A stretch of 64,000 nt of DNA from Typhlomys cinereus (lineage: Eukaryota; Chordata; Mammalia; Rodentia; Platacanthomyidae). Shown one piece after another: positions 22,324 through 34,398 of the stretch. Below the pieces are notes generated by a model. The model was not told where the DNA came from and did no database searches. It saw only the letters and a program-made list of their open reading frames with translations. Where the stretch lies: positions 1 to 64,000 of the forward strand of contig JALPQD010000406.1 in NCBI GenBank assembly GCA_023101885.1. The letters run 5' to 3'. Both the position numbers and the translations under genes were made by a program. The first letter of the stretch is position 1, and every line of letters starts with the position of its first letter.

Positions 22324-23841
22324 CACTGTGACGTCACAAACTCATTGTGACATCTTCTTTGCCACTGACATTACAGCCTCACTGTAAGATCACAGGCTCA
22401 CTACTGGCATCCTACCTAGACTTACTATGAATCCAAAGTCTCTCCACTGACATCAGAGGCTCACTGTGACATCACAGGCTCAGCAGTGATACCACAGCCT
22501 TATCTATTACATCATAGCCTCATTGTGACATCACGTCTGACATCATGGCCTCATTGTGATATCACAGCCTCACAGTGATGTGATGTAACTGTCTCACCAT
22601 TGATGTTGACATCAGTCTTGCAACTGACATCACAGACTCCCCAATGACCTCACAGCCTCACTGTGACATCACAAGCTCATCATTATATCACAGCCTCACA
22701 GTGATCTCACAGTCTCACTGTGCCATCACAACCACTCATGTGATATCCCAGCATCACTAAGACATTGCATTATTACTCTGACATCACAAACTTACAGTGA
22801 CATCACAACCTCACTGTGACATCACACCTTCACAGTAATATTACAACCATACTGTGATATCACAGGCTCAGTGTGACAAAACAGCCTCACTATGACTTTA
22901 GAGTCTCAACTGTTCCAACAGTGGCTAATCAATCCCACAGCCTCCTCAGTGACATCACAGGCTCACAGTGACATCACAACCTCATGGTGATATCAGAATC
23001 TTACAGTGAAATCACAGCCTCACCTGTTACATCATGGCCTCTTTTTGATATCAGACTTGCCCCTGACATCACTGTCACATCACAGCCTCACTATGATTGT
23101 GACACATTGTGACATCAGCCTTGCCACTGACATAACATTGACATTAGTGTGATCACAGATATCACAGTCTCACCAATGACAACACAAACTTTGACATCAT
23201 AAACTCACCAGTCTACATCACTGGTTACATCACAGCCTCACTGTGGCATCAGTCGTGCCACAGACATCACAGACCCCAGTGACACCACAGGCTAACCTGT
23301 AACATCATAGACTCATCGTGGCATTAGATTTTCCACTGACATCACAGCCTCACTGTGATATCTCAACTTCATAGTGACATCAGAGCCTCATGATGACATC
23401 AGAGCCTTTCAGTGAAATCACAGCCTCACCTGTAATATCATGGCCTCGTGACATCAGACTTGCCACTGACATCACAGCCCTACTGTGACATTACAGCCTC
23501 ACCTCGGACATCACAGCCCCACTGTGATGGCACAGCATCACTATTGACATCCAAACCTCACTGTGAAATCACAGCATTACCACTGACAGCACAGCATCAC
23601 TTTGACATAACAAACTCAGTGTGACACAATAGCCTCACTGTGGCATCAAACCATCACCATTGAAATCACAGCCTCACCTGTGACATCAGCTTCACCACTG
23701 ACATCACAGTCTGACCACTAACATCACAGCTTCACCAGTGACATCACAGACTTTGACATTATATCCTCACTGTGACATCACAGCCTCAATGTGACATCAC
23801 ATCTTCACTGTGACATCTCACTCTCAACACTGACATCCTGC
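22324..23841 (-). repeat. CRE-like satellite, block C (reverse orientation)
   Basis: Continues the reverse higher-order order broken at 16825. It begins with CACTGTGACGTCAC, containing a perfect CRE octamer TGACGTCA at 22329-22336. The landmark GCTAATCAATCCCACAG lies at about 22924-22940. The block ends at ...GACATCCTGC before the MaLR at 23842; the matching continuation resumes at 25900. Confidence 0.9.
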
Positions 23842-24196
23842 TGTAACAGTTACGCTTAACTATTGCTGTGAGAAACACTCAAAGTCAAGCAACTTAAGGG
23901 AGAAAGGGACATTTATCCAGTTTATGGTTCCAGAGGGATGGTACAGTCTCTCAAATCAGAGGCGGCATGGCTGGCTGGCCAAACTGGAAGAGGCTAAGTA
24001 ACTGCAGCCATCTTGGAAGCTGTGAGCTGCAGACTGCTTGCAGAAAAGGCAAACTTCTCCGTGAGGCAGGGTGGGACTAACCCACGTCAAGGCCCACCCC
24101 TTGTGACTGTCTTGTTCCAGCAAGTCTCCACCTCTAAAGATGACATGACCTTGCAAAACACATGAGATTGTGGGGGACACATTTTAAACCATGACA
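23842..24196 (-). repeat. MaLR-type 3' LTR, minus strand
   Basis: 355 bp. On the minus strand it runs TGTCATGGTTT ... TAACTGTTACA, with TG...CA ends. It carries the usual MaLR order, with antisense ACTTAAGGGAGAAAGGG next to the end. It pairs with the LTR at 25703-25899. Confidence 0.75.
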
Positions 24197-25702
24197 CTCC
24201 ACCCCTATCCCCCGCAGCTTCATTGCCATCTCATTATGCAAACCATACTCAGTCCAACTTTCAAAGTCATCATAGACTACAACAGTAGTCCCAACAGTCC
24301 AAAAGTCCAAAGTCCAAAGCCTCCTGTAAAATCAAAAGACACGTTACATATTTCCAACATACAATGGCACAGAATAAACATTCCTATTCGAAAAGGAAGA
24401 AATGGGGGCATATCCAGGAAATATTTGTCCATAACAAGACTGAAGACCAGCAGGACAAACTCCAAATCTTGAAGCTCCAAGTCCAACAGGTGAGCTTCTA
24501 CTTGAAATCATCTCATTTCCAAAGGGCTTTGGTTCCATCCCTCCAATGCAGCTGCCCATTGTATACATTGCTCCCTTGAGTTGACTCCTCCCAGGGTATA
24601 CAGCTCTCCTGGGCAGGTGTCACGTTGTCTCTGGAATCTCTAATGTCTTTACTTCTCAATGGCAAACCAGGCTTTAACTCCACAATACAAACTGCCCTTC
24701 TTGGGCCTCTAAACTGCATACTTTCTGCCACATGCTGCCTGGCTTCCATCACTTTTCAAAATCTTGGAGGAGTACTCCACCATCTCCTCCTTTTTATATC
24801 CTTGATGCCTCTAAAGCCAGAACCACATGGACAACTTTGCCAGACAACTTTGCCAAGACTGGCCCCCTTGAATCACAGCTGATTCCGCTTCTCTATGCTG
24901 ACCATGGGGCAAAGCTCTTTCACACCTGCACAACTGTTTTATAGAAGTGGATCCTTGCTTTGGAACTCCACTCTAGCTCAAGTCTTCTAAAAGGATTTGC
25001 ATTCTTATGGGTGGCAGCCTTCTCTGAGGATCTTGCCCTCAAGCTAGGGCCTCTCCTATTATCCAAATTAAGAGCAGGCTTTGACTTACAAATGGAGCTA
25101 ATCTCTTTAACAGTCATTTTGTTTCCTGCTTCTTCCTGTTTCAACTCTAAGTTTGGCTTTGTATTTCTCATCATTAGATCTTACAGTTTTTGTTTCTTTC
25201 TGCATGATTCTTTGTTCTTTTTCATAACTCTGAAGACAGCTAAAAAGTAGCCATATCACATTGTCAAGAGTACATTGCTTTGAAATTTCCTCTGCCAAGC
25301 ACTCCAGCTTAACTTCAGGCAAGCTTTCAGGATGAGGGCAAAACTTCACTGAACTCTCGGCCAACATGTGTCACTCGTCCAGTTGCAAACACAGTCTCTG
25401 TTCCCCTCTGGACCATCACAAGCTGGGCTTCCACTGCCTTCATCTCTCACAGCACTGCTCACCTATGAGCTCTCACAAGAAAGGCCCGCTTGGCCACCTT
25501 GCCAATTTGTAGACTTTCCCAGCACAAAGTCCCAAAGTTCTTCATATTTCTCCCAAAAAATAGCTCCAAAGGCACACTAGCCAACTCACAGCATTGGCCA
25601 TACTGCTGGGTACCAACTTCTCTCAGCTTCATAAGCAACTACACGCTGTGGTACCAGTGTTCTTATTCTCACAGAAATACCCAACTACTCGGTACCAATT
25701 TC
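24197..25702 (-). mobile_element. MaLR-type internal region, minus strand
   Basis: About 1.5 kb between two LTRs of the same family. On the minus strand, just after the LTR at 25703, TGGTACCGAGTAG (about 25685-25697) resembles the leucine-tRNA primer site of ERVL/MaLR elements. Many short ORFs exist on both strands (up to 96 codons) but none carries retroviral motifs, as expected for a non-coding MaLR interior. Confidence 0.65.
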
Positions 25703-25899
25703 TGTAACAGTTACTCCTAACTATTGCTGTGAGAGAGCACCCAAAGTCAATCAACTTAAGGGAGAAAGGGAGGTTTATTCAGCTTACAGTTCCAGAGGGA
25801 AGGTACAGTCTTTCAAAGAAGAGGCAACATGGCTGGCTGGTCAAAGCTGGAAGAGGCGAAGTCACTGCAGTCATCTTGGACACATTTCAAACCATGATA
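25703..25899 (-). repeat. MaLR-type 5' LTR, minus strand, with internal deletion
   Basis: Homologous to 23842-24196 but only 197 bp. About 150 bp are missing between the shared CATCTTGGA block and the CACATTT...AACCATGA end. The flanks (ACATCCTGC at left, CCTACCAAGAC at right) rejoin the satellite order seen at about 15175-15190. Confidence 0.75.
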
Positions 25900-26857
25900 C
25901 CTACCAAGACTTACTATGATACCACAGCCTCACCATGATATCAAAGGCTCACCTGTGATATCATAGGCTCACTAGTGACATCTTAGCCTCATTGTGACAT
26001 CATCCTTGCCACTGACAACACAGCCTCACTGTAGCATCACAGGCTCACAACTGACATCCTACCTGGACTCATTATGACACCAAAGCCTCACCACTGACAT
26101 CACAGGCTCAATGTGACATCACAGACTCACTGTGACATCACAGGCTCACCAGAGACACTACAGCCTTACCTGTTACATCATAGCCTCTTTGTGACTTCAC
26201 GTCTGACATCATAGACTCACTGTGACTTCACAGCCTCACAGTGATGTGATGTAACAGTCTCACCATCAATATTGATATCAGTCCTGCCAATTACATCAGA
26301 TCCCCCACGGTGACCTCACAGCCTCACTGTGACATCACAACCACCCAGGTGATATCACAGCATTCCTGTGACATCACATTATCACTCTGACTTCACAACA
26401 TCACTGAGACATCACAAACTCTTTGTCACATCAGCTTTATCAACATTACAGCCTCAAAGTGACCTCATAGCATCCCTAGAGACATCACAACCTCACTATG
26501 ATATCATAAACTAACCATGGCATTACACCTTCACAGTAATATCACAGTCATGCTGTGATATCACAGGCTCAGTGTGATAAAAACAGCCTCACTGTTACTT
26601 TAGAGTCTCACCAGTGATAACAGTGCCTAATCAATCCCACAGCCTCCACAGTGACATTGCAGCCTCACATTGACATCACAATCTCACGGTGACATCAGAG
26701 ACTTACAGTGAAATTACCGCCTCACCTGTTACATCATGGGTTCTTTGTGATATCAGAACTTGTCAATGACATCACTGTCACATCACAGCCTCACCGTGAT
26801 TTCCTCAACACACTGTGACATCAGCTGCCACAGATGCAACATTGACATTAGTGTGAC
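25900..26857 (-). repeat. CRE-like satellite, block D (reverse orientation)
   Basis: Reverse-orientation monomers. The landmark CAGTGCCTAATCAATCCC lies at about 26621. It ends in GTGAC (26853-26857), which is repeated at 37514-37518 as the 5-bp duplication of the next provirus. Confidence 0.9.
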
Positions 26858-27281
26858 TGTCATAGTGAAGCACAGGTATCAACCTGACTGTTAGGGGTTG
26901 AGTTCTGGGCACAGTTGTAGAAAGTTGATGGTTGAGTTAAGTAAGCCCAGATCAAACCTGAAGGAAATTGTCTAGCTGATAGAGAAGATCCACCCCATGA
27001 TGGGTGGGATTAAGCCTTGGATAAATCACAGAGCTGGTTGAGAGAGTTGGCATCCTTCTGTTCACTTGGCCCGACATGCTGGTCTGGCAAGTAAGGATCG
27101 TCCATCTCTCAGCCGTTATGTTGTGATGGTGGCCAGTTACCTTGTCCCTGGTGTTGGGTGCGAGCTCTCCCTTCAAGCTGGACTGAGAACTATAACCAGA
27201 CTGTCTTAAGAAAGTAAACTCCTTGTTCCCTTAATCTGTGTGATGGTCATTTATCAGCAATGTTGGAGGCGGACAGCAACA
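26858..27281 (+). repeat. MaLR 5' LTR (plus strand)
   Basis: 424 bp, TGTCATAG ... CAGCAACA. Homologous along its length to the 3' LTR at 37092-37513 and to the minus-strand LTR at 16359-16769. AAGTAAACTCCTTGTTCCC replaces the usual AATAAA polyadenylation block near the 3' end. Confidence 0.85.
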
Positions 27282-28394
27282 GAATTTGGTACCAGAAATG
27301 GGGTGTTGCTGATAAATCTGACTATGTGGATTTTGTGGCTTTTGAATGGTTCTACTGGAAAAAGTTGGAAATTATTGAGAATTTTTACTTGCTGGATTTA
27401 CAAATACCATTCTTCAGTATTTAGTAGGCCAATTGCATAATGTCAGTGCTGAGAGTGATTATTTGGGTCTATTTGTGATGAGGGAAACAAGGACTTTGGC
27501 AAAGCTGAATTTAAAGAAGATGAACTAGTTTGCTTGACAGAGGAGAGCTGTATTGGCAGCCTTAAAGGTTTGGATGTGCAAAGGGCAAGCAGCAGGATAT
27601 CTGCTGCTGTTGGAGAAATGTGTATCAGTAAAGGAAAACCTAGTGACTTGCATTGGGATGGTGAAAGATGTGAAAACCACCATATAGCAAGTTCATGGTC
27701 TGAAAACCCTGATTCCTTCAGGGACTGAAAGCCCAAGTTAAAGATGTTTCTTGCCCTTTGGATGTTTGGCTGCCTAAAAGAGGTTTTTCCAGTATCAGCC
27801 CATAAAACTAGGTACTGCTGTGGCTCGAGTGGACTAAGCTACATTTCTAACTCACTTGAGTCTGGCAGCATCCCCCAGGTGGTACTGGTATTGGTGAACA
27901 GTTTGAAGGGTTCATGAAAAGCAGCAAAAGCTTGTCACTAACTGGCAGGTATAGAATGCCTGCGAGAGAAGGTGAAACTTATACCTGCAGAGGCAAACCC
28001 AGTGTTGGATGCCAGAACCGTGGGATGTATGCTGAGGACTGTTGGAAATGGAGATTCAGCCTGGTCCAAAGGAACTATTTTACAACATTGAGCTGGAAAC
28101 AGGGTCTGGGAATTCCTGAAATCTTTGAGCTACCGTGATTACATGCTGAGCCACAGAAGATGGACATTGATGTACAAGATGTGGTAATTTGCTGGACTTT
28201 GATCTCAATTTGAATGTTTTCTTATTGTATCAAGATCCTTCTGTTTTAATGTTTTATTTGTTTTAAAGTTCTTAACTTATTCTGATTTAATACCCTTTAA
28301 AAGTTAAAAAAACTTTGAACTTTTAAAATGTTGGAACTGAAGTATTAATGAGAACATTTTACATTTGTTCATGGAATATATTTATATTTTAATA
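27282..28394 (+). mobile_element. MaLR internal region, 5' part
   Basis: Begins with TGGTACCAGAAATGGGG (27287-27303), a leucine-tRNA type primer-binding site characteristic of ERVL and MaLR elements. The following ~1 kb is homologous to the minus-strand copy at 16358-15350. It is interrupted at about 28395 by an L1. Short ORFs here (64-97 codons) have no motifs. Confidence 0.75.
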
Positions 28395-29455
28395 TCTGTG
28401 GGGACAAGGAGTGAGAGAGAGAGCCCAGCCCAGCCCAGCCCAACCAACCCGGAGCCCCACGCGTCCCAGCAGCGAGCACCCAGGCCGACTCCGGCTTGGC
28501 CTGTGCATCGGCCCGGACAACCCCAGCCCCCTCCGCACTGCCCCACCCCCGCCCACCGCCCGCTGCCCAAGGTGAGTGAGAGAGCTCAGCCCAGCCCAAC
28601 CACCCTGGAGCCCCACGCATCCCAGTGGCGAGCACCCAGGCCGACTCTGGCTTAGCCTGGGCCCCACCCCGGACCCAAGCCCCTTGCATCCTCCTGCCCC
28701 CTGCGACTAGATCCCAGGTGAATAATTCTGCCATTGAGCCAGCGAGCGAAAGAGCCCAGCCCAGCCCCGCTCCCCAACCGGGAGCCACCCGGCCAGCAGC
28801 ACCACGCGGCGGGGCCGTCGGCTTTGACTCCGGGACCCCGCCCCCTCTGTGCTGACCTTCCCAGGTCACAGGTGAAGAATTCTGCCATCAACATCAGACC
28901 CTCTGCCTCTCTGGCCCACCGGGGACCTATGCACGTGGTCCACGGAAGACACACTGCTACTCAGAATTCAATAGAGCCCAAAAGAAACTCAAGCAAAATT
29001 CTAAGGAACAAAGGGAACACAGGCCATACATCGGGACTCCACTACAATCAGTATATCACGTGGGCGAGATTCTTCACATCCAGCCCAAAGATAAGTAAAC
29101 TTTTTCTTTTCACCTTACTGATCCTTTAAAGTATCAATGCTGTAGATCAACTTTCTCATACAGCCACCCCACAACATACAACTCCAGGGAGTACACCACT
29201 CACCCCCACATTTCACCAAGATACTAAATCGTAAAAGTGCACTACCAAACTAATATTCACCCCCTGGTAACATAACCTGACTTAACTGACGTACTAACAG
29301 CCTAGTAGCCTCATCTAGGATATAACAATAACAATACACAAACATACCCAATCCAAAGCAAGCACTAGAAATAACTGGCAAGCGTAACAATACCAACTAC
29401 GTCGATTCAGTGAAAACCACACAGAAACTGAAAGGTCCTAAAAATCAAAACAACA
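28395..29455 (+). promoter_or_regulatory. L1-A 5'UTR with three GC-rich monomers
   Basis: A C/G-rich stretch unlike its surroundings. Three related monomers can be laid out: about 28411-28571, 28572-28717 and 28718-28871. Each starts GTGA directly after AG and carries CAGCCCAGCCC; the first two share GAGCACCCAGGCCGACTC. This is the arrangement known for rodent L1 promoters, where tandem monomers drive transcription. The remaining ~580 bp to the ORF1 start are A/C-rich. A 166-codon antisense ORF (28369-28869) is a composition artefact. Confidence 0.75.
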
Positions 29456-30520
29456 ATGTACAAGTAAAAGTGCAGATGCACGAGAAACAAAACCCAAGAA
29501 GACCAATCTCCTGCTGAAAGAATCAATCCCATAATGAGGCATTCCGACCAGAACAAATCCACAGAAAATAGCCATGAAAGCCAGACCCAATATAACGACT
29601 TTCAGAGTATGATCCTTACCATGATTAATACTATGAAAGAGGAAATCCAAGAAGAGTTAAACAACCGTATCAACCACTTTGAACAGGAACACAACAGGCA
29701 CTTAGAGGAGTTGAGAAAAACAGTTCAAGAAACAAAAATAGGTATGGAGCAATTAAAACAGTCTGAGGCAGAGTTTAAAATGGAACTAAAAGACAAGTTA
29801 TCTTCAACCCAAAACTCAACAGAGAGTCTTATCAGCAGAACAAATGAGGCAGAAAATAGAATTTCAGATCTTGAAGACAAAGTGGGAGAATTAACCAGCT
29901 GAATGGAAGAGATTGTTAAAGCCAAAAAGATACTGGAGAGGAACACTCAACAGATATGGGACACCCTGAAGAAGCCTAACATGCGCATTCATGGAATACC
30001 GGAACAAGAATCCCAAAATACCACACCTGAGGAAATACTTCAATTCATCATAAATGAAAACTTCCCACAACTAAAGAATGAGAGGCCTATCCAAATACAA
30101 GAGGCATTTTGCACTCCAAACAGATACGACCAAAATAGAAAATTGCCACAGCAAATAATAGTCAAAACACTCCACATTCAAGACAAAGAAAAGGTGCTGA
30201 GAGCTTCAAGAGAAAAAAAGCAACTCACTTTTAAAGGTAAACCTAGTAGAATAACAAATGACTACTCAATGGAAACAGTAAAGGTAAGAAGAGCTTGGAG
30301 AGACATACTTCAAGTATTAAATGAGCAAAAATGCCAACCCAGACTGATATACCCAGCAAAAATATCTGTCATGATTGAGGGAGAAAGAAAAGTTTTCCAG
30401 CACAAAGACAACTTGAAGGGATACATGTCTACCAAACTAGCCCTTCAAAAAATCCTAAAAATGATACTCAAGCTTGAAGAAAAGAACAAGCATATCCAGG
30501 AGGACAGAAGGGAAGTATAA
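29456..30520 (+). pseudogene. L1-A ORF1 with two nonsense codons
   Basis: L1 ORF1 encodes the trimeric RNA-binding chaperone of the L1 particle. By comparison with the second copy (60747-59687, minus) the natural start is ATG 29456, but codon 4 is TAA (29465-29467). A second stop, TGA (29900-29902), stands where the other copy has a Ser codon (TCA). Apart from these the frame is open for ~353 codons: a heptad-rich coiled coil at roughly residues 45-140, then the RRM-like domain and the basic C-terminal domain (IRITN-type and RRAW motifs). Confidence 0.85.
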
Positions 30521-30577
30521 TACCACAAAAACATAAATATCAAACAACATGCTTACAAATTCTACTAAACATAAAAA

Positions 30578-33500
30578 ATGTCCAGAATTAAAAATAATTT
30601 CTCCATGATAACATTAAATGTCAATGCTATTAACTCGCCGATTAAGAGACACAGATTACAAACTTGGATTAAAAACCACAATCCAACAATCTGCTGCCTG
30701 CAGGAAACTCATCTCACCACAAAAGATAGGCACGTCCTAAGAATGAAAGGCTGGTCCAAAATCTTGCAAGCTAATGGAACCAGGAAACAGGCAGGGGTAG
30801 CAATTATGCTTTCAGACAAAGTGGACTTCAAACCAAAGAAAATCATAACAGACACAGATGGATACTACATTTTAGTCACAGGTACAATTCACCAGGAAGA
30901 CTTCACAATCCTGAACATTTATGCACCCAATACGGGCCCCTCCACATTCATTAAGAAAACCCTACAGCGCCTAAAGCAAGAAATCAACCTCCAAACGATA
31001 ATTCTTTAATAATAATTCACCGCCCTCTCAACATGGAATAGATCAACAGGTCAAAAGCTTAACAGAGACACTTTGGAACTTAATCAAACCCTGAAAGAAA
31101 TGGACCTTACAGATCTCTATCGAACTTTTCACCCACGCACCAAAGAATACACATTTTTCTCAGCAGCACACGGAACTTTCTCCAAAATAGATCACATATT
31201 GGGCCACAAAACGAATCTACACATATACAAAAAAGTTGAAATTCTAACCTGTGCCCTGTCAGACCACCACGGCCTAAAGCTGGACATCCACAACACAACA
31301 AACAAGAGAAAATACACTAACTCCTGGAAACTTAACAATATGATGCTGAATGAGAAATGGATTCAGGAAGAAATTAAAAAGGAAATTCGAGATTTCCTGA
31401 AAGTGAACGATAACGAAAATACAACTTACCAAAATCTCTGGGACACAATGAAAGCTGTCTTAAGAGGTAAGTTCATAGCTCTTAATGCCTACATCAAAAA
31501 AATGGAAACATCAGAAATAAATAACTTAACAATGCAGCTTAAGGCTTTAGAGAAACTTTAGCAATCTGATCCCAAAAGTAGTAGAAGAGAGGAGATTAGC
31601 AAAATAAGGAGAGAAATATCTGAAATCGAGACTAAGAAAACGATAGAAAAAAACAACCATTCAAAAAGCTGGTTCTTTGAAAAAATCAATAAGATTGATA
31701 CACCCCTAGCTAAATTAACCAAAAGCAAGAGAGAGAAAACCCAAATTAACAAAATTAGAAATGAACATGGAGTTATCACTACTGATACCCAAGAAATCCA
31801 GAGAATTATAACTTCATATTTCAAAAACTTATACTCAGTGAAGTTTGACAACACACAAGAGATGGATGAATTTCTAACTAACACAACTTACCTAAATTGG
31901 GTCAGGAAGTTGTGAATTACTTAAATGGCCCTATAACATATAAGGAAATTGAAGAAGTAATCTCAAATCTTCCCACCAAAAAATGTCGTAGACCAGATGG
32001 ATTCAGCACAGAGTTCTACCAGACATTTAAGGAGTCAATAACACCAATACTCCTTAAACTGTTCCATCAAATAGCAAAGGAAGGAACACTACCAAATTCC
32101 TTCTATGAAGCTAATAAAGTCTTAATCCCAAAACCTAATAAAGATTCACTTAAAAAAGAAAACTATAGGCCGATCTCTCTGATGAACACAGACGCAAAGA
32201 TTCTCAACAAAGTCTTAGCAAATCAGATTCAAAAACATATCAAAAAGATCATTCACAGGGACCAAGTAGGCTTCATCCCCGGCACACAAGGTTGGTTCAA
32301 CATACGCAAATCAATAAATGTAATTCATAATGTAAACCAGTCCAAAGTCCAAGACCACATGATACTCTCAATAGATGCAGAAAAAGCTTTTGACAATATC
32401 CAACAGCCTTTTATGATCAAAACGCTAGAGACAGTAGGAATGGAAGGAACCTTTATCAATATAATAAAAGCTGTATACAACAAGCCCACAGCAAGGATTA
32501 TGCTCAATGGGGAACAATTGGAAGCATTCCCACTTCGATCAGGAACTAGACAAGGCTGTCCACTCTCACCACTTCTATTCAATATTGTACTTGAAGTCTT
32601 AGCTGAAGCCATAAGACAAGAAAGGGACATAAGAGGGATTCAAATCAGCAGGGAAGAAGTCAAGCTATCCCTATTTGCAGATGACATGATCTTATACCTG
32701 AGGGATGCCAAAAACTCCACCAGGAAGCTCCTGGAATTAATTGAGAAGTTCAGCAGGGTGGCAGGATACAAAATAAATGTGCAAAAATCAGAGGCCTTCC
32801 TATATGCCCAGAATGAAAGAAGTGAAAGAGCCCTGAGAGAAACAATCTCATTTACTGTAGCCCCTAAAAAAATGAAATACCTTGGTATAAACCTAACCAA
32901 GGAGGTAAAAGACCTTTACAATGAAAACTTTAAAAGCCTAAAGAAAGAAATTGCTGAAGACACCAGAAGGTGGAAAGACCTCCCATGTTCCTGGATTGGC
33001 AGAATCAACAGTGTAAAAATGACCATCCTACCAAAGGCAATATACAAATTCAATGCTATACCAATTAAAATCCCAAAGCAATTCTTTAAAGAAGTTGACC
33101 AAATAATCTCAAAATTCATATGGAGTCACAAAAGACCCAGGATAGCAAAGACAATCCTGAGTCACAAAAACACTGCTGCAGATATTACCATACCGAACCT
33201 TAGGCTATACTACAAATCCATAGTTATAAAAACAGCCTGGTACTGGCTCCAAAATAGACACACAGATCAATGGATAAGGGCTGAAGACCCAGATATAAGC
33301 CCACAACAATATAGCCATTTGGTCTTTGACAAAGGGGCCCAAGGAATCCAATGGAAAAAGAACAGCATCTTCAACAAATGGTGCTGGCAAAACTGGATCT
33401 CCACATGCAGAAGATTAAAGCTGGACCCGTACTTGTCACCATGTACAAGACCTGATTCCAAATGGATCAAGGACCTTGTAAAGCCAGAGACTGTAAAAAC

Positions 33501-34398
33501 CATAGTTGAAAGGGTAGGGAGTTCGCTCGAGCTGATTGGGCTAGGCCAACATTTCCTAAACAGACATCCAATGGCACAGTCACTGCTACCAACTCTCAAC
33601 AGTTGGGACCTTGTGAAATTAAAGAGCTTCTGTTCAGATAAAGAGATTGTCACACGAGCTCAAAGGCAACCCACAGAATGGGAGAAAATCTTCACTAACC
33701 ACATATCTGATAGAGCTCTACTGTCCAGAGTGCACAAAAAACTTAGAAAATTAAACACCAAGGAAACCAATGGCCCAATTAAAAAATGGGCCCTGGAACT
33801 TAAAAGGAATTTTACCAGAAATGAAATTAAAATGTCTAACAAATATCTTAAAAAATGCTCCACTTCTTTAGCCATCAGGGAAATGCAAATCAAAACCTCC
33901 CTGAGATATCATCTCACCCCTGTCAGGATGGCAAAAATCCACAATACAAACAACAACAAGTGCTGGAGAGGATGTGGAGAGAGGGGAACTGTGCTACATT
34001 GCTGGTGGGAATGCAGGCTCATACAGCCACTCTGGCGAGCCGTCTGGAGATTCTTAAAGAAATTAAAGATTGAAATGCCATATGACCCTGCTATTCCACT
34101 TTTGGGAACAACCCCCCATACAGCAGAGGTTCACCTCGATAGCACAAGCACGACCATGTTCATAGCAGCACTGTTTACAATAGCAAAGTCATGGAATCAG
34201 CCCAAATGTCCAACAGTTGACGAGTGGATAAGGAAACTGTGGTATATCTATACAATGGAGTACTACTCAGCCATCAAAAATGATGAATTACTGGAATTTG
34301 CCGGGAAATGGATGTCATTAGAAACAATTATATTAAGTGAAGTATCCCAGACCCAGAAAATTAAGCGCCGTATGTACTCCCTAATAGGTGGCTCCTAG
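30578..34398 (+). pseudogene. L1-A ORF2 (endonuclease-RT), broken
   Basis: L1 ORF2 nicks target DNA and reverse transcribes L1 RNA there. The start ATG 30578 opens an APE-type endonuclease with the catalytic Asn region, LQETHL (Glu) and SDHH near its end. The GDFN-type loop near 31000-31030 is destroyed and stops occur from 31007. A further TAG lies at 31559-31561 and a frameshift near 31885. From 31897 to 34398, 833 codons are open: RT palm with FADD at 32674-32685, then the C-terminal Cys-rich segment (CWRGC ... HCWWEC, about 33961-34014). Without the defects it would be close to the usual ~1,270-1,280 residues. Confidence 0.9.

Noticed and set aside
24191..25580. Several 70-96 codon ORFs on both strands
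   Set aside because: Overlapping chance frames in a non-coding MaLR interior with no retroviral motifs.
28369..28869. 166-codon antisense ORF and overlapping GC-rich ORFs
   Set aside because: They lie opposite the L1 5'UTR monomers; low-complexity Gly/Ala/Trp composition and no domain.
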